A stretch of DNA of 64,000 bases from an uncultured Muribaculaceae bacterium (lineage in GTDB: Bacteria > Bacteroidota > Bacteroidia > Bacteroidales > Muribaculaceae), in the NCBI GenBank assembly GCA_947386115.1, contig CANDNO010000005.1, forward strand, positions 1-64,000, written 5' to 3'. The translations under genes were made by a program, and so were the position numbers. The first letter of the stretch is position 1. Every line of letters begins with the position of its first letter. Shown here in pieces: positions 52,238-60,655 of this stretch. The notes below the pieces were generated by a model. That model worked only from the letters and a program-made list of their open reading frames with translations, was not told the origin of the DNA and ran no database searches.

Positions 52238-53811
52238 TGAAGAGACTCACCCACATAACGTCACTGATAGCCGCGATACTTGTAGCCGCCACGTTCACCG
52301 GCTGCATCAAGAACGACATACCCTATCCACGCATTCAGGCCAACTTCCTCACATTCAAAGTAAAAGGCGAAGTATCACCCGCCGTCATCGACTCCACCAC
52401 CCGCGTAATCAACGTCGCCCTTGGCGAGAATGTTGACATATATAGCGTTACAGTCGAAGACTTTACCGTAACCCCCGGAGCCGAAGTCGAAGCCGGTGTG
52501 CTCGACCGCCCCGTCGACATGTCACGCCCGGTAGCCGTCATGCTAAAGATTTATCAGGAATACTGGTGGGTAATCAAAGCCACCCAGAACATCGAGCGAT
52601 ATTTCAACGTCGCCGGACAGATAGGCTCGAGCGTTATCGACGTACCGGCCCGACGCGTCATCGTGACCCTCCCCGAGGGGACAAACCTCGGAGCGCTCAA
52701 AGTAACCTCGATGAAACTCGGCCCTGAAGGCTCGACCGTTACCCCCGACATCAGCGGCACCACCATAAGCCTGCGCGCGCCCCTCGAGCTCACAGTCACC
52801 AACCACGGCCGCGAAGAAATCTGGACCATCTATGCCGAGGAGACAGCAAGCACCGTAACCACCGTGCGCGCCGACGCCTGGACACGCGTAGCATGGGTCT
52901 ACGGACAGGCACAGGAAGGCAAGAACAACGGCATCGAATATCGCCGGGCCGACACACAGCAGTGGACCCGCGTACCCGCCTCATGGATCACAGCCAACGG
53001 CGGCAGCATCACCGCCCGCATCATCAACCTCGACCCCGAGACCGAATACGCCGCCCGAGCATACTCCGACGAAGAGTACGCAGCCGAAGTCGTATTCACA
53101 ACCGGCCCCGAAGTACAAGTGCCCAACGCCAACTTCGAGTACTGGTGGCTCAACGGCAAGATATGGAACCCCTGGCAGGAAAACGGCGACCAATACTGGG
53201 ACACCGGCAACAAAGGCGCCACAACCCTCGGCCCCAGCAACAGCGTTCCCACCGATGACACCCCCACCGGCACAGGCCGCGCAGCGATGCTCGAGACCAA
53301 GTTTGTAGGAATAGGCTCCCTTGGCAAGATAGCCGCAGGCAACATCTTCGCCGGCTACTACGTGCGCACCGACGGCACCAACGGCATCCTCAGCTTCGGA
53401 CGCCCCTTCACCCAGCGCCCCACCAAGCTACGCGGCTGGCTCAAATACAACTGCGCCGACATAAGCCACACATCGGCCGGATTTGAAAACCTCAAGGGAC
53501 AGCCCGACACTTGCATCGTATGGTCGGCGCTCATCGACAGCGACCAGCCGTGCGAGATACGCACCAACCCCAAAAACCGCAAGCTATTCAACCCCGACGA
53601 CGACGATGTCATAGCCTACGGAAACATTCAGTACGGCCGAAGCGTTGACAATTATATACAATTCGAGTTTGAATATGACTACAAATCGACACAGCGCGTT
53701 CCCAACTATATCCTCATCGTGGCGTCGGCATCAAAATATGGCGACTACTTCACCGGAGGCAACGGCAGCGTGCTGTACCTCGACGACATCGAACTCATTT
53801 ATGACTACTAA
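52237..53811 (+). CDS. PCMD-domain surface lipoprotein
   Basis: A 524-residue exported protein with lipobox FTGCIKND (Cys 22). Two N-terminal beta-sandwich repeats follow (about 25-200): NFLTFKVKGEVSPAVIDSTTRVINVAL and then FNVAGQIGSSVIDVPARRVIVTLPEG have similar patterns (sequence given as short stretches). A fibronectin-like segment lies at about 205-285, and the C-terminal half (about 290-524, PNANFEYWWLNGKIWNPW through GSVLYLDDIELIYDY) matches the PCMD domain, a putative carbohydrate metabolism or binding domain seen in Bacteroidetes surface proteins. It is the likely surface partner of the two barrel proteins upstream. Confidence 0.85.
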   Translation: MKRLTHITSLIAAILVAATFTGCIKNDIPYPRIQANFLTFKVKGEVSPAVIDSTTRVINVALGENVDIYSVTVEDFTVTPGAEVEAGVLDRPVDMSRPVAVMLKIYQEYWWVIKATQNIERYFNVAGQIGSSVIDVPARRVIVTLPEGTNLGALKVTSMKLGPEGSTVTPDISGTTISLRAPLELTVTNHGREEIWTIYAEETASTVTTVRADAWTRVAWVYGQAQEGKNNGIEYRRADTQQWTRVPASWITANGGSITARIINLDPETEYAARAYSDEEYAAEVVFTTGPEVQVPNANFEYWWLNGKIWNPWQENGDQYWDTGNKGATTLGPSNSVPTDDTPTGTGRAAMLETKFVGIGSLGKIAAGNIFAGYYVRTDGTNGILSFGRPFTQRPTKLRGWLKYNCADISHTSAGFENLKGQPDTCIVWSALIDSDQPCEIRTNPKNRKLFNPDDDDVIAYGNIQYGRSVDNYIQFEFEYDYKSTQRVPNYILIVASASKYGDYFTGGNGSVLYLDDIELIYDY

Positions 53812-53826
53812 CATAATTCCACATTT

Positions 53827-54483
53827 ATGAAACGCACAGCACTCGCCATCTTAGCAACACTGGCACTCGCCGGAACAGCACAAGCCCAGAACTATCTTAT
53901 CGAGAACCCCGACAACAAAGCCTATCTGGGCCTGCGCCTCGGACTCGACATCAGCTCAACAGCCGGAGCCGACGGCGACACATTCGGCAACGGCCCCGGC
54001 CTCACCGTAGGCGCCATATATAACATACCACTGTGGAAAAACCTATTCTTCGAGCCCGGACTCTACTTCTTCTACGACACCTTCGACAACGACATAACCA
54101 CATGGGATCCCGTCAACGAATTCAGCTACGAATATGACGGATCGATCAGAAACTGCGGCTTCCGCATCCCCCTCAACTTCGGCTACCGCTTCGACTTCAC
54201 CGACGACCTCTCCATCGCCCTCTTCACCGGCCCCGTCCTCAACACCAACCTCACAGCCAAAGCACACTGCGACGCCCTCACCGACTACACCTACTCAGTG
54301 ATGGAAAACGGCTTCAAACGCTTCGACATGCAATGGGACTTCGGCGTAAGCATGAACTACGGCCACAACTACTACGTCTCGATAAGCGGCGCCATAGGCA
54401 TGACCAAAGTCTTCAACCCCAGCAACGACGACATCAGCTTCCGCCGCAACACCTGCAACATCGCCATCGGCTACAACTTCTAA
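53827..54483 (+). CDS. Outer-membrane beta-barrel protein, paralogue of the one at 16.8 kb
   Basis: A 218-residue exported protein with a signal peptide (about 1-21, ending AQAQ). Strands such as NLFFEPGLYFFYDTF, RIPLNFGYRFDF, LSIALFTGPVL and the terminal NIAIGYNF show an eight-stranded barrel. FEPGLxFFYD and FTGPxL are shared with the protein at 16776-17441. The gene follows the PCMD lipoprotein by 15 bp. Function is unknown; it is probably the last gene of the surface cluster. Confidence 0.8.
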   Translation: MKRTALAILATLALAGTAQAQNYLIENPDNKAYLGLRLGLDISSTAGADGDTFGNGPGLTVGAIYNIPLWKNLFFEPGLYFFYDTFDNDITTWDPVNEFSYEYDGSIRNCGFRIPLNFGYRFDFTDDLSIALFTGPVLNTNLTAKAHCDALTDYTYSVMENGFKRFDMQWDFGVSMNYGHNYYVSISGAIGMTKVFNPSNDDISFRRNTCNIAIGYNF

Positions 54484-54604
54484 CCGTATATCAGGCTCGC
54501 CCTAAATGGCAGAATAATTAATGTAGCTTTTTAAGTATAACATTTCCCTTTTTGAATCCACCATGAATCATATTGACAGATTCGTGGCGATGGTTTACAC
54601 TCTT

Positions 54605-54634
54605 TTGCGGCCGGGCTTTTATTGCGTACCTTTG
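54605..54634 (+). promoter_or_regulatory. Promoter of the RND efflux operon
   Basis: TTG at 54605-54607 and TACCTTTG at 54627-54634, spacer 19 bp, a close match to consensus. The leader is about 75 nt. Confidence 0.72.
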
Positions 54635-54717
54635 TAGTGATTTTTTAATTGTCGGGAGCGAACAACTGCTGCCCGACTTATGTTTTCTATATAGGTCATC
54701 ACACAAGGTCCCATATT

Positions 54718-55923
54718 ATGAAAGATTCATTTTACAAACGAATTGGTCATACCGTCATAAAACACAAGATTTTAACGGCGGTTGTCATTATAATCGCGGT
54801 AGCCGCTGCTATCGTGCTTTACCTGTTGCTGCGCAGTAAGCCTGCGCCCCAGCCGCTTCCTACGGTCGAGACTGAGAGTGTCATTACTGAGGATGTCAAC
54901 ATCTATGGCGAGTATGTTGGTCGCATTCGTGCCCAGCAGCTTGTTGAAGTACGCGCATGCGTGGAGGGGTATCTCGAATCGATGCTTTTCGAAGAGGGTA
55001 CGTACATCAAGAAAGGCCAGCCCCTGTTCATCATCGACCCTACCATATATCGCGCCAACATGATGAAGGCCAAAGCTAACCTAAACAAGGCCAAAGCCTC
55101 TGAGGAAAAAGCCAAGCGTGACCTCGAGCGCATAAGACCGCTCTACGAGCAGAACGCTGCATCGCGCCTCGATCTCGACAATGCCGTTGCTGCCTACGAG
55201 ACAGCCAAGGCCGATGTTATCGTGAGCGAGGCCGAGCTTTCACTTGCCGAACAGACTCTGAGCTATACCACCGTCACATCGCCCATCTCGGGCTATATCT
55301 CGGAGCGTAGCGCCGACATAGGCACGCTCGTGGGTCCCGGAGGAAAATCGCTTCTTGCCACGGTCGTAAACAGCGATACCGTGCGCATCGACTTCTCGAT
55401 GACTTCGCTCGAATATCTTAAAAGCCGTTCGCGAAATGTCAATCTGGGTCAGCGCGACTCGTCACGTGCCTGGGATCCTTACGTAACAATAACGCTGGCC
55501 GACGGCTCGACCTATCCCTACCGCGGACTGGTTGACTTCGCCGACCCCAAGGTCGACCCCAAGACCGGCACATTCTCGGTTCGTGCCGAAATGAAAAACC
55601 CCGACCACGCCCTGCTCCCGGGCGAGTTCACGCGCGTAAAGCTCCTTATGGATGTGCGCGAGGATGCGATAGCCGTCCCCTCCAAGGCTATCGAGATCGA
55701 GAAAGGCGGCGCATACGTCTATGTCGTGAAACCCGACAGCATCGTTGAGCGACGCTTCGTCGAGACAGGCCCCGAACTCGACAACACTACAGTCATAGAG
55801 CGTGGACTCGAAGCCGGCGAGAACATCATCGTCGAGGGATATCACAAAGTCAAGAACGGCATGAAAGTAGCTCCCGTGAGCGGCAGTGCCACAACCGTAA
55901 AGAACAGCCGAGATGAAAAGTAA
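54718..55923 (+). CDS. RND efflux periplasmic adaptor (membrane-fusion protein)
   Basis: A 401-residue HlyD/AcrA-type adaptor linking inner-membrane pump and outer-membrane channel. The start is the ATG at 54718; an in-frame frame opens at 54649, but that lies just after the promoter and would precede a non-membrane stretch. A single membrane segment (about 19-40) anchors it. The lipoyl/barrel-sandwich halves are VEVRACVEGYLESMLFEEGTYIKKGQPLFIIDP (about 74-106) and SYTTVTSPISGYISERSADIGTLV (about 181-205), with a helical hairpin between. It overlaps the pump gene by 11 bp. Confidence 0.92.
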   Translation: MKDSFYKRIGHTVIKHKILTAVVIIIAVAAAIVLYLLLRSKPAPQPLPTVETESVITEDVNIYGEYVGRIRAQQLVEVRACVEGYLESMLFEEGTYIKKGQPLFIIDPTIYRANMMKAKANLNKAKASEEKAKRDLERIRPLYEQNAASRLDLDNAVAAYETAKADVIVSEAELSLAEQTLSYTTVTSPISGYISERSADIGTLVGPGGKSLLATVVNSDTVRIDFSMTSLEYLKSRSRNVNLGQRDSSRAWDPYVTITLADGSTYPYRGLVDFADPKVDPKTGTFSVRAEMKNPDHALLPGEFTRVKLLMDVREDAIAVPSKAIEIEKGGAYVYVVKPDSIVERRFVETGPELDNTTVIERGLEAGENIIVEGYHKVKNGMKVAPVSGSATTVKNSRDEK

Positions 55924-58900
55924 CTTCTTTATTGACCACCCTGTATTCTCTATCGTAGTCTCGATAGTGATACTGCTCGTGGGCGCGATCGGACTGATTA
56001 TGCTACCCGTCGACCAGTACCCGCAGATAGTGCCACCTGTGGTTAAAGTAGCGGCTTCATATCCCGGAGCCGACGCTCAGACCGTGACCCAGGCCGTCGC
56101 AACCCCTATCGAGCAGGAACTCAACGGCACTCCCGGCATGATATACATGAACTCCACGAGCTCCAACTCGGGAGGATTCACTGCCCGCATCACATTCGAG
56201 ATCGACACCGACCCCGAGCTTGCTGCCGTCGATGTGCAGAACCGTGTGAAGAAAGCCGAGAGCCGACTCCCGGCCGAGGTAGTCCAGAACGGCATCACGG
56301 TCGAGAAAGAGACCGCCAACAAGCTCATGACCATCACCTTGCTCTCCAACGACCCCAAGTTTGACGAAATATACCTCAGCAACTTCGCCACACTCAATGT
56401 CATAGACCTTCTGCGCCGCGTCCCCGGCGTGAGCAGCATCAGCAACGTAGGCGGTCGCTATTACGCCATGCAGCTGTGGGTTCAGCCCGACAAGCTGGCC
56501 GACATGGGCGTAACCGTCAAAGACCTCCAGAACGCGCTTAAAGACCAGAACCGCGAGAGCGCGGCCGGCGTGCTGGGCCAGTCGCCGATGGACGGCGTCG
56601 ACATCACTGTTCCCATCGTGGCCCGCGGCCGCCTGTCGAGCGTAAACGAGTTTGAGGATATCGTGATTCGCGCCAACGACAACGGCTCGATGATTCGCAT
56701 GAAAGATGTAGCGCGTGTATCGCTCGAGGCATCCTCCTACGCTACCGAGAGCGGCATCAACGGCGGCAACGCGGCCGTGCTCAACATAACGATGCTTCCC
56801 GGAGCCAACGCCATGGACGTGGCTACCCGCATCAAGGACACGATGAAAGAGATAAGCAAGGGATTCCCCGAGGGCATTTCCTACGATATACCGTTCGACA
56901 TGACGACCTACATCTCCGAGTCGATCCATCACGTCTACAAGACTTTCTTCGAGGCCCTCGTGCTCGTGATACTCGTTGTGTTCCTGTCGTTGCAGAATTG
57001 GCGCGCCACCATCATACCCATCGTGGCCGTACCCATCTCGCTTGTAGGCACATTCGGCATAATGCTCGCTTTCGGTTTTTCGCTCAACATGCTCACACTG
57101 CTGGGACTCATCCTCGCCATAGGCATTGTCGTCGACGACGCCATCGTTGTGGTCGAGAATGTCGACCGCATCATGAACAAGGAGCACCTTCCCCCGGTCG
57201 AGGCAACCAAAAAGGCAATGGCTAACCTGGGGTCGGCACTGATAGCCATGTCGCTGGTGCTCTGTGCCGTGTTCATTCCCGTGAGCTTCCTCCCCGGCAT
57301 CACAGGCCAGCTGTATCGCCAGTTTACGATTACCATCGCTGTGTCGGTAATAATATCCACAATCGTGGCCCTGACGCTTTCGCCCGTAATGTGCAGCAAG
57401 CTGTTGCGCCCCGAAAACCACGGTAAACGCAAGAAAAAAATATTCCGCTACATCAACCTGTGGCTCGGCCGCGGCAACCGCGTTTACAGCCACGGCATCG
57501 ACGGGGCCGAACGCCATCCGCGCCGCATGCTCGTCATATTCGGCATGTCGCTGGTGTTCATCTGGTTCATGAACCGTGTCTCGGCTTCAAGCTTCATGAC
57601 CCCCGAGGACCAGGGCTACTTTACCGTCGAGCTCGAGCTACCCGAGGGCGCCACCATCGAGCGTACCCGTGAAGTGACCGACCGTGCCATAGCCCACCTC
57701 ATGGACGACCCCGACGTGGAGCATGTTCTCAACGTCACCGGCTCGTCGCCCACCGTAGGCACCAACCAGGCCCACAGCACGCTCACCGTGATTCTGAAGC
57801 CCTGGGAAGAACGCCACACCCACGACATCGCCGAGATACGCGACCGCATACGTGACGACCTCTCCCGCTACCCCGAGAGCAGCGTACACCTCTCGTCGCC
57901 CCCCATCATTCCGGGCCTCGGAACCTCGGGTGGCTTCGAAATGGTAGTGGAAGCGCGTGGCGAGACCACCTACGCCCAGCTTCAGGCGGCCGTCGATACC
58001 ATCATGGAACGCGCCTCGGCAATGCCACAGTTTGCCGGACTCACATCGACCCTGCAGCAGGATATCCCGCAGCTGTACTTCGACGTCGACCGCGACAAAG
58101 CCAAGATGCTCGGCGTTCCAGTGAGCGACATTTTCTCGACCATGAAAGCATTCACAGGCTCGATATATGTCAACGACTTCAATATGTTCAACCGCATATA
58201 CCGCGTTTATATCCAGGCCGAAGCGCCTTACCGCTCGAGCCGCGACAACCTCAACCTGTTCTTCGTAAGGGGCGACGGTGGCGCGATGATTCCGGTAACC
58301 ACCCTCGGCACGAGCCACTACACTACCGGCCCCGGCACGATAACCCGCTTCAACATGTTCAACGCTGCCACCATCTCGGGCGAGGCCGCCAAGGGCTACA
58401 GCACCGGCGAAGCCATGGACGCTCTGGAAAGCCTCGTCAACGACAACATCAACGATATTGACGTAGGCGTGGAGTGGAGCGGACTCTCATATCAGCAACG
58501 CCACGAGTCGGGCAACACGATGATGGTACTCGGTCTCGCACTGGTGTTCGTGTTCCTCGTGCTCGCCGCCCTCTATGAAAGCTGGATGGTACCTATTGCC
58601 GTCATCCTGTCGCTGCCCATCGCCGGCGTGGGAGCATACCTGGGTATAACATTGTGCGGACTCGAAAACAACGTTTATTTCCAGATTGGCCTTGTAATGC
58701 TCGTGGGCCTCGTGGCCAAGAATGCGATTCTCATCGTCGAGTTTGCCAAAGAGGGCACCGACTCCGGGCTGCCCCCACTCGCTGCAGCCAAACAGGCAGC
58801 CCGCCTGCGCTTCCGCCCCATCGTCATGACCTCGCTGGCTTTCATGCTCGGCCTGCTGCCGCTGCTGTTTGCAAGCGGTCCCGGCTCAGCAGCCCGCCGC

Positions 58901-59035
58901 GACATAGGCACGGGAGTGTTCTTCGGCATGCTCGTGGCCGTCACCGTTGGCATCGTGTTCGTTCCGTTCTTCTTCGTGCTTGTCAACCGCGCCAAGGAGA
59001 AATTTGTCTCAAAACATAAAAAGTCCAAGTCATGA
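55913..59035 (+). CDS. RND efflux pump, HAE1 (AcrB-like) family
   Basis: A 1040-residue inner-membrane proton-driven pump, the size expected of HAE1 drug exporters. It has 12 membrane segments with two large periplasmic loops. The proton-relay aspartates are Asp408 and Asp409 in VVDDAIVVVENV, and the partner lysine is Lys936 in VAKNAILIVEFAKEG. The N-terminus FFIDHPVFSIVVSIVILLVGAIGL (by position about 4-27) and the GVGAYLGIT segment fit. The substrate range cannot be told. It is flanked by overlapping adaptor and channel genes, so the tripartite pump is complete. Confidence 0.96.
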   Translation: MKSNFFIDHPVFSIVVSIVILLVGAIGLIMLPVDQYPQIVPPVVKVAASYPGADAQTVTQAVATPIEQELNGTPGMIYMNSTSSNSGGFTARITFEIDTDPELAAVDVQNRVKKAESRLPAEVVQNGITVEKETANKLMTITLLSNDPKFDEIYLSNFATLNVIDLLRRVPGVSSISNVGGRYYAMQLWVQPDKLADMGVTVKDLQNALKDQNRESAAGVLGQSPMDGVDITVPIVARGRLSSVNEFEDIVIRANDNGSMIRMKDVARVSLEASSYATESGINGGNAAVLNITMLPGANAMDVATRIKDTMKEISKGFPEGISYDIPFDMTTYISESIHHVYKTFFEALVLVILVVFLSLQNWRATIIPIVAVPISLVGTFGIMLAFGFSLNMLTLLGLILAIGIVVDDAIVVVENVDRIMNKEHLPPVEATKKAMANLGSALIAMSLVLCAVFIPVSFLPGITGQLYRQFTITIAVSVIISTIVALTLSPVMCSKLLRPENHGKRKKKIFRYINLWLGRGNRVYSHGIDGAERHPRRMLVIFGMSLVFIWFMNRVSASSFMTPEDQGYFTVELELPEGATIERTREVTDRAIAHLMDDPDVEHVLNVTGSSPTVGTNQAHSTLTVILKPWEERHTHDIAEIRDRIRDDLSRYPESSVHLSSPPIIPGLGTSGGFEMVVEARGETTYAQLQAAVDTIMERASAMPQFAGLTSTLQQDIPQLYFDVDRDKAKMLGVPVSDIFSTMKAFTGSIYVNDFNMFNRIYRVYIQAEAPYRSSRDNLNLFFVRGDGGAMIPVTTLGTSHYTTGPGTITRFNMFNAATISGEAAKGYSTGEAMDALESLVNDNINDIDVGVEWSGLSYQQRHESGNTMMVLGLALVFVFLVLAALYESWMVPIAVILSLPIAGVGAYLGITLCGLENNVYFQIGLVMLVGLVAKNAILIVEFAKEGTDSGLPPLAAAKQAARLRFRPIVMTSLAFMLGLLPLLFASGPGSAARRDIGTGVFFGMLVAVTVGIVFVPFFFVLVNRAKEKFVSKHKKSKS

Positions 59036-60411
59036 AACGCAACATCCTTCTCATATCTCTCTTCGCTTCGATTCTTCTCGCATCATGCTCGGGGACACGT
59101 AACCTTACCAAACCCGAGATCGACATGCCCGACACCTACAGCGACAATGGCTCGGTCGACTCGCTCAACATAGCCGATATCGACTGGTGGAAATTCTACA
59201 GCGACTCTACACTCTATTATATGATCAACGAGGCGCTGAGCCATAACCGCGACCTGTTGATTGCTGCCGCACGCGTCGAAGAGCTCGGACAGCTCTATGG
59301 TGTCGACAAGCTGTGCTATCTGCCCACCATCACCGGAGCGTTAAGTGCCGACCACGAGACCAACGACTACTACAACAAGAAGCATTCCAGCGACTCCGAG
59401 TTCGGATTCAAGGCCCGCCTCAACTGGGAAATAGACCTGTGGGGCGGACTGAGTAAGGCCCGCCAACGCAGCGCCGCCCAGTTCATGGCCTCGGTCGAAG
59501 ACCGCCGGGCCATGGAGATTACCATCATCTCGCAGACGGCTACCGCCTATTTCAATCTCGTAGCCTTGCAGAACGAGCTTAACATCGTCAAGCGCGCACT
59601 CGTGACCCGTGAGGAGAATCTCGAGAAAGCCTACCTGCGCTTTCAGGGTGGCATGACGAGCGAGATCGTCTACCAGCAGGCCAAGGTGGAACTGGCCACA
59701 ACCGCGGCACTCGTGCCTAACCTCAACCGCCGCATCACTCTGGCCAAGAATGCTCTGACGCTTCTCATGGGACGCTTCCCCGACGACCTCTGGGCCATAT
59801 CACAATACACCCTCGACGAGAATCTGCCCGAGCGGCTCCCCATAGGCGTACCCTCTACCCTACTCGAGCGCCGGCCCGACCTCCGAGCCTCCGAGCAGCG
59901 CCTCAAGGCTGCCCTTGCCGGCGTCGGAGTGTCATACAGCAACCAGTTCCCTAAACTGAGCATAGGCATAACCGGCGGCTGGGAGAACGACGGCGTGAGC
60001 CATCTGTTCGAATCGCCGTTCTCATACATCCTTGGCAACATCACCGGTACAATACTCGACTTCGGCCGCAACAAGCGCAAGTACAAAGCATCGATTGCGG
60101 CCTACGAACAGGCCCGCTACACCTATGAGAAAAACGTCATGCAGGCGTTTACCGAGGTCGACAACGCGGCCAATTCATACCGCCAGATGCAGCTTACCGC
60201 CGACCGTCGCCGCGAACTCCGCGACGCCGCCCTCAAGTATGTTGACCTTGCCAACCGCCAGTATCTTGCAGGCTCTATAAGCTACATCGACGTCCTTGAC
60301 GCCTCACGCCGCTACTTCGATGCCCAGATTGCGCTGAGCAACGCCGTGCGCGACGAATATCTCGCCATTGTCGACCTCTACCGCGCCCTTGGCGGTGGCT
60401 GGACACGCTGA
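59032..60411 (+). CDS. RND efflux outer-membrane lipoprotein, TolC/NodT family
   Basis: A 459-residue outer-membrane channel with lipobox LLASCSGT (Cys19). It contains the duplicated TolC-like helical repeats, e.g. LNWEIDLWGGLSKARQRSAAQF at about 131-152 and TGTILDFGRNKRKYKASIAAYEQ at about 341-363, with the NodT-type RRPDLRASEQRLKAA linker. It starts ATGA-overlapped with the pump gene. No local regulator (TetR or similar) is next to the operon. Confidence 0.95.
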   Translation: MKRNILLISLFASILLASCSGTRNLTKPEIDMPDTYSDNGSVDSLNIADIDWWKFYSDSTLYYMINEALSHNRDLLIAAARVEELGQLYGVDKLCYLPTITGALSADHETNDYYNKKHSSDSEFGFKARLNWEIDLWGGLSKARQRSAAQFMASVEDRRAMEITIISQTATAYFNLVALQNELNIVKRALVTREENLEKAYLRFQGGMTSEIVYQQAKVELATTAALVPNLNRRITLAKNALTLLMGRFPDDLWAISQYTLDENLPERLPIGVPSTLLERRPDLRASEQRLKAALAGVGVSYSNQFPKLSIGITGGWENDGVSHLFESPFSYILGNITGTILDFGRNKRKYKASIAAYEQARYTYEKNVMQAFTEVDNAANSYRQMQLTADRRRELRDAALKYVDLANRQYLAGSISYIDVLDASRRYFDAQIALSNAVRDEYLAIVDLYRALGGGWTR

Positions 60412-60540
60412 TTATCAACACCTCCGGCCGGCTGGCAGTATCGTCGGCCGGCAACAAATACTACCGTGCAAGAACATCTAACAATTGTTAAATAATGCAA
60501 TTTGTTAACATTTTGCATCACCCGCTTGCTCCGCCCTTAT

Positions 60541-60548
60541 TATCTTTG
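60541..60548 (+). promoter_or_regulatory. Promoter -7 box of the GH97 gene
   Basis: TATCTTTG, about 108 bp upstream of the ATG. No well-placed TTG is visible. Confidence 0.5.
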
Positions 60549-60562
60549 CACATCCCGCCGGC

Positions 60563-60620
60563 AGTGAACCGGTTCGGTAAGTCTCTAAATTTGACTATAG
60601 AATAATGATTTCGGTTCACT
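60563..60620 (+). promoter_or_regulatory. Leader stem of the GH97 transcript
   Basis: AGTGAACC at 60563-60570 is exactly inverted at 60613-60620, enclosing 42 bases. A separate perfect 10-bp palindrome GAACCGGTTC lies at 60566-60575. Both are inside the predicted 5' leader, so they could be an operator or a folded leader. Confidence 0.4.
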
Positions 60621-60655
60621 CGTTCGTCATAACCATGAAATAATATCACTACAGC

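Noticed and set aside
60430..60455. GCCGGC repeats after the RND operon as a terminator
   Set aside because: The possible stem has only six pairs and is not followed by a T-run.
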